Assembly (NCBI GenBank): GCA_018398575.1
Contig: JAGTXZ010000002.1
Coordinates: 2,234,501 to 2,298,500 of the forward strand
Direction: 5' to 3'
Source: Ampelomyces quisqualis
Lineage: Eukaryota; Ascomycota; Dothideomycetes; Pleosporales; Phaeosphaeriaceae
Length of the DNA: 64,000 nt
A program made the translations under genes and the position numbers. Below the pieces are notes generated by a model. The model was not told the origin of the DNA, made no database searches, and worked only from the letters and a program-made list of their open reading frames with translations. Positions 10,366-21,667 of this stretch are shown piece after piece. Position 1 is the stretch's first letter. Each line of letters opens with the position of its first letter.

Positions 10366-13300
10366 TCAAACACCAGAAGCTGCAAGCTGTGCTCCTTGTG
10401 GAGAGAGATTTATGCTTACTTTGCCATGAGGCTGCGCAGGCTTCAGAGGCTTTAAATTTTTTAGTGTCTCTGCCGCAACAGCGATAGCATCTTCTGGAAG
10501 CCCTAGAACATGTTAGCATGAAAGAGCAAATCGAAGCAACGCGAATTTCAGCTCGTACCAGCAACTCTTGCCACTTTCAGAGCATGGCTCTCGCGGTTGA
10601 CGCCCTTTCGCAGGCGATGGACGTACGAGAATTTGCCGTCCGCTTCCTCGAGTACATCGTTGCAATAGCGGCCGAGCTTCTCGAAATCCTTCGTCATGTC
10701 CGTCAATGCGTGGAAGTGGGTGGCGAATAGGGTCCGACTTTGGTTGGTGTGGTACAGATGGTGAAGACACGCGTAGCTCACCGCGACACCGTCTTCGGGC
10801 GTTGTTCCTCTGCCCACTTCGTCCATGATGACGAATGAGCGAGGCGTTGCTTCCTTCAAGATTTGCGCTGTCTCTAGCATCTCTACCATGAACGTCGATT
10901 GGTCAAGGTACAGATTATCCGCCGAGCCAACGCGACTGAAGATCTTATCAACAAGACCAACCTCGGCGTATTCAGCAGGTACAAACGAGCCGGTCTGGGC
11001 TAGTATCGAGATGAGCGCATTTTGCCGAAGGTATGTACTCTTGCCGGCCATGTTGGGACCAGTGATGAGCCAGATGCGTTCATCCTTACCAAGAAGACAG
11101 TCATTCGGTGCGAATTGGCGGCCCTGCTCGGCGAGACCTGTCTCCACAACCGGATGACGACCACCGACAATGATATGTGAGGGCTCCGAGATCAAGATCG
11201 GACGGACCAAGTTCTTCTCAATAGCAAGCATAGCGAAGGCACAAGCTACATCAAGCTCGTCGAGAACGGCGGCATTTCGTCGTAGCTTGACCAAATTTTG
11301 TACTACGCTCTCGCGGAGTTGCCCGAGCACTCTTTGCTCCTCGTTGCGGATCCTGAAACGAGTCTCATCCATTTGTGCTCCCAGCTGCGTCCACTCAGGA
11401 ACCTGGAACGAGCGGGTGGACTTGCTGCTGCTCAGGCTTTTTGGGTAGTGTTCCGTCGCGCGAGCCACATCTTTGCCCCTGACATGGGCGATATGCGCGA
11501 GATTTGGTGTCCATTTCAATGTCAAACTTTCAGTGCCCATCTGCTGGCGCAGGTTCCTTTCCAGACTTGATCTCGCCTCAGCCAAAGTGTCTAGCGCACC
11601 ATGTAGTTTATCTAACGTAGAACTTGCATGGCGCTTCATGATATAGACGTCCTCGCGGCCATCTGTCGCGCTTTTGAAGCTTCCCGCGATCATGTGAGGT
11701 TTAGGTTGTATGCGCTTTGGTATTGCCTTAAGATCTTCTTCACCAGCTTCTCTACCTAGCACGTCTTGAGCTAGATCTGACATGTTACTTGCTTCTTCGT
11801 CTTCCCGCCGATGATATTCAGAGAGTCCATCTTCATCAATGGTGTCCTGTATGCTCTGTGCAAGCTCCAGGGGTTCGTTGAGGTGGAAGCGCCGTTCGAG
11901 CGCAGCTATACATTGTTTTCGCTGTGCTTCGAGTGGCTCCTTTGCTGCGTTTCCTGGGACTGCGACTCGAGACTTGGCATGTTCTCGCAGACTACTCACT
12001 ATTTCTGAAGTGGTGGCAATTGTTTTCGAAAGTTCCACCAGATCATCAGCGTCGCCCCGACCATAAGTGAACTTTGTCACGAGACGAAGGGAGTCGAACG
12101 TCCGCTCAAGTAGCGCAATCACGTCTTGCCGAAGTTGGGGATATTGTATCATCTCCTCTACGAGATCCAATCGGTCATTAATTGTTGATAGGGACATAGA
12201 TGGAGCAGCTGTGTCATGTCAACAGAATCCTATAGCCGAAATGGGAAGTCTTACTCAGTCGCTGCGAAAGCAATCTCGTGCCGCTCTTGGTAACCGTTTT
12301 TTTCAAGGAGTGCAGAAGGCTGCCCTCATAGACGCCGTCGCGGATGGTGCTTCGGATCTCCAATGCTCTTAGACTGTTTTTATCAATGCTCATGTGCTCT
12401 TCTGCCTGATGTCTAATTGGAGCCTGCAATCGTGTTCGCGAACCGAGGAGCTGATGTTTCACATAGTGTAATAGCGACCCACCAGCAGCAACTTCACTAG
12501 GCGTGAAATTAGCATTGTCAAAGTCATCCACGACGTCTTCCAGCATTGGGACCCAATCCTGGACAGTAAGAGGCTTCTCCGAAGGTTCTTGAAAGGTGAT
12601 GACATGGCCGTCCTCCTGGAGGATGGACACAATGCGAGAGTGCTCCGCTTCCTGAAAGATGCTGTCTAATACAATTTCGCGGGGTTTGATGCGAGCAACT
12701 GCTGACGGCAGCGATGCAATGTCTGTACTCTGTGTGAGAAAGTCGCCGCTTGACAGATCAATCCAGGCAAGCCCAACCTCGGTGCGAGGCAAGTTGAGTA
12801 CGGAAGATACACTCGAGCTTCCTGGGCTTTCTTTGACTGCCTTTTCCTTGTCCAGCGCCTCTGGGTTCACGTGAATGCTAAGCAGATAGTTGTTCTCCCA
12901 GGGGTCCATGAAGTGCTCATCGATGAGCGTGCCCGGAGTGATTATGCGTGTTACCTTGCGGGTATACTGTGGTCCACCTTTTGCATTGGCTGATGGTTCA
13001 TTGAGGAATTCATCGCTGACGGCGACGTGCTTGTTCAGGTCTTGGACAAGTATCTTGAGGTACCGATCAAGTTGATACGCAGGGAAGCCGGCCTGGGAAG
13101 CGTAAGCTGTCATGCTGCGATGATCGGGAGAACGTGAGGTTTTACCATAGATACAGTAGGTTTCCTGCTACCCTTGATCGCCTTTCTCTTCGACTTCCGC
13201 AGGTTCAGCAGGGGCGCCAGTTCATCGGCATGCTCGAAGTATAGCTGACAGGATCAGCGATGCTTATCAACACAGTGACGGTTGATTCACCTCGTAGAAG

Positions 13301-13662
13301 CCCCCTACTCTCGTCACGAGTACACAATGGCTGAACTTGAGCATGTTGTTGCGGACCTGCTGAAGCAGTGGAGGGTATTCTGGTTCTGCATCATCTTGAG
13401 GCGGCAGTGCTGTGCCTTGAATGGCGCCTTGCGGCAAATCATCGACGGCTATGGTGGCCTTCCTTTTTGCGCCTCGATGCTGGGACGCTTGACGCCATAC
13501 TGGCTGCAGTGGCTGGCCAGCACGTGTTCTCGCGATAGTTCGCGTCGGCGCCACAAAGGGGCTGCTTGAAGCTGTGCTATGAGCTCGCCGAGGAAGCGTA
13601 AGACACTGCGCGGCACGCAAGACTGCAACACGTGTCAAGCAACAGCCTCGCCTGAACAGCAT
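10366..13662 (-). CDS. MSH1: MSH1, mitochondrial DNA mismatch repair MutS homolog
   Basis: Five exons, 13662-13291, 13244-13146, 13092-12255, 12208-10559 and 10502-10366, join in frame to give 1,031 residues. The N-terminus is Arg-rich with few acids (MLFRRGCCLTRVAV), as expected for mitochondrial import. The mismatch-binding domain shows NMLKFSHCVLVTRVGGFYE. The ATPase shows Walker A (TGPNMAGKST), the S-x-D-N-L loop (SRVGSADNLYLDQSTF), Walker B (FVIMDEVGRGTTP) and THFHALT. Fungal Msh1 maintains mitochondrial DNA by acting on mismatches and lesions. The last exon is short and ends at a TGA at 10366-10368; a further intron after residue K in PAQPHGK cannot be excluded. The gene is divergent from HEM12 across 174 bp. 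Confidence 0.93.
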
Positions 13663-13836
13663 GCTCCCTGCATTCGGACAAAGCGAGCTGTGACCTGGTG
13701 GTGAGAAGAAGTCTCGCTGGGCGAGATGCAGGTACGCGTCCCGATGTGGTTAGCGACGGGAATCGGCGCGGGGTCTCGGAATACGTCAATATCGAGCACA
13801 TGGGGTTCTGATACTCGGCTACAGCACTCAGCAGCA
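13663..13836. promoter_or_regulatory. Compact divergent promoter, MSH1 / HEM12
   Basis: Only 174 bp separate the two start codons, so both genes must use overlapping control sequence. Both products serve mitochondrial functions (mtDNA repair; heme supply to the respiratory chain), which makes co-regulation plausible but unproven. No specific site was identified. Confidence 0.5.
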
Positions 13837-15125
13837 ATGGCGAACAAATTCGAGCCTATGAAGAATGACCTCATTTTACGTACAGCAAGAGGTAAGCATT
13901 GCACTCGCACATGTTTCCAATCATGCCAAGCTGACAATTGCAGGCGAGAAGGTCGAGCGTCCGCCGATATGGGTGATGCGGCAAGGTACAGAGCTCCGTA
14001 TGGTACACGACAATGCACCACTCACACTGCATAGCTGGCCGCTACCTGCCAGAGTACCACGAGGCGAAAGGAACGCATGACTTCTTCGAGTGTTGCCGCA
14101 GCCCCGAGATGGCTTCGACGCTCACCCTCCAGCCCATTGAACGCTACGAGGGCCTGATTGATGCCGCCATCATCTTCTCCGACATCCTCGTCATACCGCA
14201 GGCGATGGGCATGGAGGTCATAATGGTGGACAAGAAGGGCCCTCATTTTCCCGAGCCTCTTCAGACGCCAGAAGACAAACAATACACCCAAGTCCTGGAG
14301 CGAAGAGTTGACGTCGCAGAGTCCTTGGACTATGTCTACAAGGCAATTACTCTGACCAGGCAAAAGCTTGCGGGTCGAGTGCCGTTGATTGGATTTTGTG
14401 GCGCGCCATGGACACTCTTGTGTTACATGGTCGAGGGTGGCGGCAGCAAGATGTTCATCCAGACCAAGACATGGATATACAAGTACCCGGAAGAAAGCAA
14501 GGCATTGCTCCAGAAAATCGCCGAGCTCTGCGTCGAGTATCTGGCACTGCAAGTCCAAGCTGGCGCACAGGTATGTAACCTACCCTGCGATGGTCTCAGC
14601 GCTGACCTCTGCAGATGATTCAGGTCTTCGACTCGTGGGCCGGAGAGCTCTCACCGTCTTCTTTCAAGACTTTCGCCCTTCCCTACCTCAACTACATCGC
14701 CGATAACCTTCCGGCACGCCTACAGTCCAAGGGCCTTGAGCCCGTCCCCATGACTGTCTTCGCCAAGGGAGCATGGTACGCGCTGTCTGATCTCTGCGAC
14801 TCGAAGTACCATACCATTGGTCTGGATTGGTTACATGATCCCGCAGAGGCATACCAAGTAGCGAGGTCGAAGGGCAAGACTCTCCAAGGAAACGCAGACC
14901 CTGGAGTCTTGTATGGAACGCACGAATCAATCACAAAGGTCGTGGAGAACATGGTCGCTGGGTTCGGCGGTGGCAAGCAGGGATGGATCGCAAATTTGGG
15001 TCATGGTACGTTCGACTGTGTCGCTCTGAAGGTATTTGCTAACACCACTAGGCATCACCCCGTTTGTCCAGCCTGATGATTTGAAGTTTTACTTCGAGGA
15101 GATCCACCGACTTACAAAGTCGTAG
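13837..15125 (+). CDS. HEM12: HEM12, uroporphyrinogen decarboxylase
   Basis: Five exons, 13837-13891, 13944-13985, 14035-14570, 14615-15005 and 15052-15125, give 365 residues, the normal family length. The first signature reads RPPIWVMRQAGRYLPEY, assembled across two introns. The catalytic Asp region is IIFSDILVIPQAMGM, and the second signature is GFCGAPWTLLCYM. The C-terminus (GWIANLGHGITPFVQPDD) is typical. The enzyme removes four acetate carboxyls from uroporphyrinogen III to make coproporphyrinogen III in the cytosolic part of heme synthesis. Introns are 44-52 bp. Every key residue I can identify is present, so the gene should be functional. Confidence 0.95.
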
Positions 15126-16211
15126 ATGCCACCAATAGTCCAAGTATTACTTATCTTCGCGAATGTCCCCATACCAGTCGTCGGGCTTGTCTTTGATAAA
15201 CCTCTGCATCAACCCGCGGCACTCTTGTTGTACATGACACAGGCGCCAGTGCACATATCACACGGACTCAAAGTGGTGTACACGGTTGCACCACGATACG
15301 CGGATGCGGGGAGACGGCCAGCAGTCTCCAGTGTGGATATCTCTGCCTTGTGGAGTCAGATGGACGACGGAGTGTGTGTGAGATTGGCGCTGTACGCACG
15401 TGTAGCGTTGCGCTGTTGTTCTGGATGCGCATGTGATGTCCCTGGCCGAGGATGTCGCCCGTCACCAGCAAGACGTCACGCAGGGTCCGGGTCCGACATT
15501 GGCGAGTCGAGGCTTCGGCTGCCGGCGATAAGCTTCCGGCGCGCTAGCCAATCGGGTTGCCCGTGATGCGGGTCACAGCGCGGCTCATGGAAAGCTCCCC
15601 AGGAAATGCACGGCAGCAGAACAGCATTTTGCAGTCCTGCGCGTCCTTGCATGGAGCTGAGAGGAAATTAGTTGGCGCTCGAGGGCTACGTGACACGGCT
15701 GGCTGGTTTGCGCAGGCAGACATGCGTGTTCAGGCTCCATCTGGCTGATCGGGGGCGGTGGAAGGCCGTAGAAACAATTGGAAACTTCTGTAGCCCGGCG
15801 CAGTCGGTGCATTTGCAACATGCTAGCACTCTACTTTTAAGTCCGCAAGCATTCGCCCCGGACCTTGCCTTGGAACAAACCATCCAACTCTGCTTCCGGT
15901 GGCCTCTGTATTCTCCAGACCCCTTGGTTGTGCCTAGGCTGAACCTTTGTGAGTGCTTTTCGTTGACCCTCTGGAGTCTGGAGCCTGACGGGCAGCTTGA
16001 ACTTCAACAGAGCCGCTAACATTGCAAAGACGTGCAGCACAAGTCTCTCCCTCGAGCTCCCCAACTCACCTTGACCACACTCTCCCAGCCGACAACCCCT
16101 CCCTCCACACGACCTTTGCGACCCCACTAGCCCCTCGCCCCTACACCCTCGCCCCTCACCCTTGCACCATCGCCCCTCACCCCTACACAATCGCCCCTCA
16201 CAACTGCGACA
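15126..16211. other. Intergenic region and long C-rich 5' leader of the DnaJ gene
   Basis: About 1.1 kb between HEM12 and the DnaJ start. Several overlapping short open frames occur on both strands, but none shows family resemblance. The last ~200 bp are strongly C-rich on the plus strand and end in a 21-bp tandem repeat directly before the start codon. Confidence 0.55.
16135..16211 (+). repeat. 21-bp tandem repeat ending at the DnaJ start codon
   Basis: A unit beginning TCGCCCCTCAC and about 21 bp long starts at 16149, 16170 and 16191, with a 14-bp partial copy at 16135. The last unit ends one base before the ATG at 16212, so the repeat is probably transcribed as part of the 5' UTR. The array is pyrimidine- and C-rich with few Gs. 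Confidence 0.8.
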
Positions 16212-17532
16212 ATGGTCAAGGAGCAAAAGTTCTACGACATCCTCGGGGTACGTCGAAACACGCGCGGCATCCACCATCACGCACTAACAGCAGCAGGTGT
16301 CACCCGACGCCTCGGAGGCGCAGCTCAAGTCCGCATACAAGAAGGGCGCCCTCAAGTGGCACCCCGACAAGAACGCACACAACCCCGAAGCCGCCGACAA
16401 GTTCAAGGACCTCTCACACGCATACGAAGTCCTCTCGGACCCCCAACGGCGCCAGCTCTACGACCAATATGGCGAAGAGGGACTCGAGCAGGGCGGAGGC
16501 GGAGGCGGCATGGCAGCCGAAGACCTCTTTGCGCAGTTCTTCGGGGGCGGCGGTGGCCCGTTTGGCGGCATGTTTGGCGGCGGCATGGGCGGTGGGCGCG
16601 AACAGGGACCCAAGAAGGCCCGCACCATCTCTCACCTTCACAAAGTTTCCCTCGAGGACATCTACCGCGGCAAGATCTCTAAGCTCGCCCTGCAAAAGTC
16701 CGTCATTTGCCCCAAGTGCACCGGTATTGGCGGCAAGGAGGGCGCTGTCAAGAAGTGCGCTGGCTGCGACGGTCGCGGTATGAAGCACATGATGCGCCAG
16801 ATGGGTCCTATGATCCAGCGTTTCCAGACCGTCTGTCCCGATTGCCAGGGCGAGGGAGAGATCATCCGAGACAAGGACCGGTGCAAGCAGTGTAACGGCA
16901 AGAAGACCATCATTGAGCGCAAGGTCCTCCACGTCCACGTCGACCGCGGCGTCAAGAGCGGCCACAAGATCGAGTTCCGTGGCGAGGGCGACCAGCTGCC
17001 GGGCGTGGAGCCTGGTGATGTTTGCTTCGAGATTGAGCAGAAGCCCCATCACCGCTTCCAGCGCAAAGACGACGACCTCTTCTACCACGCCGAGATCGAC
17101 CTGCTCACCGCCCTTGCTGGCGGCCAAATCCACATCGAGCACCTCGACGAGCGGTGGTTGACTGTCGATATCATTCCTGGCGAGTGCATCAGCCCCGGTG
17201 AAGTCAAAGTCATCCGCGGTCAAGGTATGCCCTCCTACCGACACCACGACTTTGGCAACCTCTACATCCAGTTCGACGTCAAGTTCCCTGAGCGCATCGG
17301 CAACGAAGAGGGTGGCCCATTGACGCCCGAACAAATTCGTGCTCTCGAATCAGTACTTCCAGCACGCAAGGTCCCTGATTCGCTGCCCCCGCCAGACGCC
17401 ATGACGGATGACTTCACTCTCGAGACGGTCGACCCCACACGTGAGTCGCAGCGAGCTCGTGGAATGGCTCCGGACGATGATGACGACGACATGCACCCCG
17501 GCGCCGAGCGCGTACAGTGCGCGTCGCAGTAA
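16212..17532 (+). CDS. MAS5: Type I DnaJ (Hsp40) co-chaperone, Ydj1/Mas5 homolog
   Basis: Two exons, 16212-16247 and 16297-17532, give 423 residues. The first 12 residues (MVKEQKFYDILG) form their own exon. The J-domain has the HPD motif (ALKWHPDKNAHNPE). A Gly-rich segment (about residues 95-130) follows, then a zinc-finger region with four CxxCxGxG-type repeats (CPKCTGIG, CAGCDGRG, CPDCQGEG, CKQCNGKK), a C-terminal substrate domain, and a final CASQ. CASQ is a CaaX box and is also the farnesylation signal of yeast Ydj1, so membrane attachment by prenylation is expected. The protein stimulates Hsp70 ATPase and aids folding and import into mitochondria and ER. An acidic patch (DDDDDD) precedes the tail. 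Confidence 0.95.
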
Positions 17533-18324
17533 ACGCAACCCGGTGCCAGAAGCAGGAGTCGATCAACCACGAGGCATTACGGGAGGCGTTGAGATGATGA
17601 CGACTCGCATGTGGAGAAGGGGAAAAGTGCGGCGTCGTGGAGAAGGGTCTTGCATTATGAGGGAGTAAAGGCGTTTGCTTCTCGGCAGCGCTTTCCGAGG
17701 CATCCAAGCAACAGCAGCAGTGGCAGACACTTGTTTAGTCTTTTCTTTTGCGAGTCGACTGCTCTACTTCGATCAGCTGGCGGCAGGAAACGTTGACTTT
17801 CCACCGGGCTGCTCCGGATACCTTGACAACATGAGCTTATTTTCCCTTTTTTTTTTCGTGCCCATGGACCGTGGCGGGGCGATTTTAGACAGTCGGTAGA
17901 ACGGTCTCGACAGCTTCTATGGCAGTGGGGTAGTTCGATGGTTGGTAGATAATAAAATACTCCGATTGATGTTTTCAGTTCTCCATTTTTCCATTTCTGA
18001 TTTTCTTCTTCGTGCTTCTAGACACAGCTGAGTTCCTCACATGGCTCTGGTTCTCATCCGCGTTGCCGTGCGGCCCTCCGCGTATCAACATGTTCGAAGA
18101 TGCCTGGATTTGTTCATTGAGTTGCATACCACCACTTGTTGGTCTGGTGGTGGTTCTGTCCCCAGCATGAAACTGTTGCATGTGTGCGCGCGTCAGAGTT
18201 CAGACGGCAAAATTGGTGATGTTCGTTCGGATCCGGGGCATCTATACTAGCCCCACCGAAAGCTGCCGCTGTCAAACCTCCCCGCAAAGGCAGCTGACAC
18301 GACTTGCCTGGCCAATGTACAAGC
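17533..18324. other. Intergenic region, no gene seen
   Basis: About 790 bp between the DnaJ gene and the IQ-motif gene. It includes a T-rich stretch (about 17838-17856) on the plus strand. Short frames only; nothing supports a gene. Confidence 0.55.
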
Positions 18325-20181
18325 ATGGGCGAGGTCTGCGATGCCTCAACCAAAAGCGCGGGCGGCACTGGGGCCCGCGAGTCGCAGGGAGAGGAAGAGG
18401 CTGCGCAGATGATCCAGCGCAACTACCGCGGGTACAGGGAGCGGAGACAGCTCAAAGGCATCGGATTAGATGCTAGCGCGCGGTGGGCAGAGGTACGGAC
18501 TACGGAGCACCACCACCATGGGAGGCAATATGCCCGTCCAAGTACTGATACGACATAGGCTGTACGAGACGGTTAGCAGTTCGAGCTCTACTTGTCACGC
18601 ACATGTACTAAGCTTCCAAGCCAAATGGCGCGCCGCAACCAGCCCCAGGTCGCGGTCAGAGCAGGCGGCCCTCGGCGACACCCTCACCACACCCAAACAG
18701 CGCGAGCGAGCCAATTCAGAAGCAGCGCGTCGCAAGTGGAAGCGCGTGGGCGAGATTGCTCGGCGAGCTGGGGCCGACGACCCCAAAGATGAGTCGGACA
18801 CGGACGACCGCGACGTCTCCTCGGACGAGCGCGCCGAGTACCGCAAGAGGAGGGTCGAGACCAGAGCCGAGCGCGAGAAGACGGCCAAGATGATGGATCT
18901 GCAGTACTTCCTGGAGATGGTCGACCAGAAGCACCGCTATGGCAGCAACCTTCGAGCCTACCACGAGCAGTGGAAGAAGGAAGACACGCACGAGAACTTC
19001 TTCTACTGGCTGGACTACGGCGACGGAAGGAGGTTTGAACATCCGACCGTCTCGAGGGAAAGGCTGGAGAAGGAACAGGTGCGCTACTTGTCACGAGAGG
19101 AGCGCCTGAACTACCTGGTCAATGTGGACGGAGAGGGGCGTCTCTGCTGGGCAAAGAATGGGAATCGCATCAGTACTACTATGGAGTACAAGGACAGCGT
19201 GAACGGTATCGTGCCGGTAGACGATGATTCCCCCGCGTTTGGCCCGAATGGCCAAGTGCTTCATGATGGGCAGAGCAAGAATTTGCGAAGAGGCTCAACG
19301 TCTTCGGCGAGCTCAGACTCCGGGTCGGAACACAGCCATGTCGAAGGCGAGCACTATGTCAACGAGGATCTGAACAAGGCGAAAGGTGTGTCGAAGATCA
19401 AGTACGTGTCAGCAGCGACAATACTTAATCACCTACTGCGGAGCTCAGTGAAGCCCAACTCGTGGATCTTTGTGAGTATTCCCTACCGTCACTACGTGCT
19501 CAATGCTTATGACCCCCCAAGGTTGCAGACACTTCGTTCCGCCTGTACATTGGCATCAAACAGTCTGGTGCTTTCCAACACAGCTCATTCCTACACGGCG
19601 CTCGCATCTCGGCTGCAGGTCTAATCAAGATCAAGAATGGCCAACTCAGACGCCTCTCTCCACTCTCGGGCCACTACCGCCCACCCACCAAGAACTTTCG
19701 CGCCTTTGTACACTCGATGCAGGATGACGGAGTTGACATGTCTCGCGTGTCCATATCACGTTCCTACGCTGTTCTGGTCGGACTCGAGGCATACGTCAAG
19801 ACCAGGAGGAAGTTCAAGCACGGTGTAGGTCACGTCAAAGAGGTCGAGACCAAGGTGGTGCATCCTGAAGAGCACAAGCGGATCAAGGAAGAAGAAAAAG
19901 ACAACAGCAAGAGCGCCGAAAAGGAAAGGCAGATCCTGGCCCACAAGGCCGAGCGGGAGGAAACTGAAAAAAAGGAGCAGAGCTGGCGCCGCCGGATGTG
20001 GAAGCGGCTGAGCCGGGGCGGCGGCGAGAAAGACGGCTTCACGCCAAAGGAGCGGGAAGATGCCAAGGAGCAGAAGAGAACCAAGTGGTTGAGCAAGTCG
20101 GGACAGGACGTGGAGAGCGCGATACCCCCCGACGGAGGAGCACGGGACAAGATGGAGAAGCGCGTGAGCCATGCAGCGTGA
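18325..20181 (+). CDS. IQ calmodulin-binding motif protein, plant IQM-like
   Basis: Four exons, 18325-18492, 18559-18571, 18621-19471 and 19522-20181, give 563 residues. The second exon is only 13 nt (encoding AVRD and one base). It was inferred because it restores the frame between WAE and KWRAAT with proper splice ends. An IQ motif lies near residues 31-44 (IQRNYRGYRERRQL). The central domain (DQKHRYGSNLRAYHEQW, FFYWLDYGDG) and the later part (LYIGIKQSGAFQHSSFL, ISAAGLIKIKNGQLRRL, LSPLSGHYRPP) match the order of motifs I recall from plant IQM proteins. The C-terminal ~130 residues are highly charged (Lys/Glu), likely helical or disordered. Calcium/calmodulin signalling is the probable context; the exact role is unknown. 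Confidence 0.85.
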
Positions 20182-21667
20182 GCGTTCCTGCATATGTGAC
20201 TACAACACCCTGATCGATATTGTGCTTTGCGTGACTCTGTATTTTTGTGTCGTCTCACCAGCGCCCTTTTAAGAGCATCCCGCAGCACGGAGATGATCTC
20301 GCCTCGTTCCACGACAAAAACGCTGCCAACACTTTTCGGCATGCTCTTCCAGCAAATCACATTGCCGTCCCCTGACCCGTTTGACACAGATGATCGACAT
20401 GTCACTATTTCCTCCTTGCCATGCGTCAAACCCTCGCAGCGAAAAAGCTAGCAGCCAAACACAACGCTACCCAGCGCGATCCCAAGCAAAAAGACGCCTG
20501 GAATCGGAACCCAAGAAACAAGATACACAAACCCGGGGGGGCGACTCAAGTTTTCGTTACTCGTGCCCCGTCCCCGCTGATGTCATGCCGTGCCGTCATG
20601 TACCTCGGCCAGGCCGGCTCACAACTACGGATACCCGTGGTGGAGAATCTCCATGTCCGTCCGCTGGAAAAGCGAGGTTTTAACTAATGATAGCGTAATG
20701 TCAATCAAAGTTCAAACGTCCCGCGATGGTAGGGGTGCTGCGGGCGGAGTGCAGGCCGTGACGGGTCGCTTGCAACGCAGGAACATGGCCATTTGTCTCT
20801 GTTCCTGAACGCATAGACTTGATGTCGTTACTCGGATGGCAAACGTCAGCCCGCGAGATGTCGTCTGAAGGGACTTGGGCGCTGCAGATCGATCTTTCCG
20901 GCGCTAAGAGACGTTGTCGGGGATATCCTAGTTGGGCGCTACGTCATGCTAGCTGGCGTGCAACATCCTGCTTGGACACACGCACGGCACGACACTGCTT
21001 GCTCGCAATCCTGATCTACGAGACCGCCATGTCCTACGCCATGGCATTGTTGCGTACTTTCGACGTACGTGAGAGGCAGCAATGGAGGAAATCCATACTC
21101 AAATCTACCTCAAATTATCTCATGCAGTAGGCAACCAGCTGTCTACTGTACAGTGTGTACTCTGACTACCACCGATGAGAGGGAGCATTCGTGCTCCACT
21201 TCTCGTGATGTGATATCACACGGAAGCTGGGAACTGGGCAGCCCTCTCGATGCTCATCGACGATTACAACTCCATCCCAGTTCCAGGCTCCAGCCACACG
21301 CGCTCCACCCCTGCTGCAGCAACTTCCCGCACCTGTCTCACATCATTGAGTGGAGAGCTTCCAGCAGGGGAGCTGACGCCCCGGTCGAGGCTGGTGACTC
21401 TGACGCAATGCTCCTCTCGTTCGTTGCAGCCTGTCGCACACAGTCCTCCTCGAAGCAGGCAAAGCAGGTTTCTGGGCCCCATGGCCCATCATTGCGGCGC
21501 GAGCTCCCCCTGCTGCATGCCTCATGGAGCTTAATCGTCCTATGGGAATCTACGTCATGCTGCCAGAAACGCCCATCATCCCCGTTGTCGTCTCATAAAT
21601 GTGCCACTGCCTTGATCGTTTGCCAATCCCTCCCAGCTACAAAGACGACCAATTCGTCAATCGATAC
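20182..21667. other. Long intergenic region upstream of the LEA-like gene
   Basis: About 1.5 kb with only short open frames (88-200 codons) of poor coding character. A perfect 12-bp palindrome TGTGATATCACA lies at 21209-21220. The region probably holds the 3' UTR of the IQ gene and the promoter and 5' UTR of the LEA-like gene. The frame of the LEA-like gene stays open back to 21599, so a start 23 codons earlier is possible. Confidence 0.5.

Noticed and set aside
15126..15566. 146-codon frame right after HEM12
   Set aside because: No coding character or family; it lies in the intergenic region.
16414..17334. 306-codon minus-strand frame opposite the DnaJ gene
   Set aside because: Antisense shadow of a strongly biased coding sequence; the plus strand encodes a complete DnaJ.
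20421..20687. 88-codon plus-strand frame upstream of the LEA-like gene
   Set aside because: Basic N-terminus looks protein-like at first, but the rest has no pattern and no splice partner was found.
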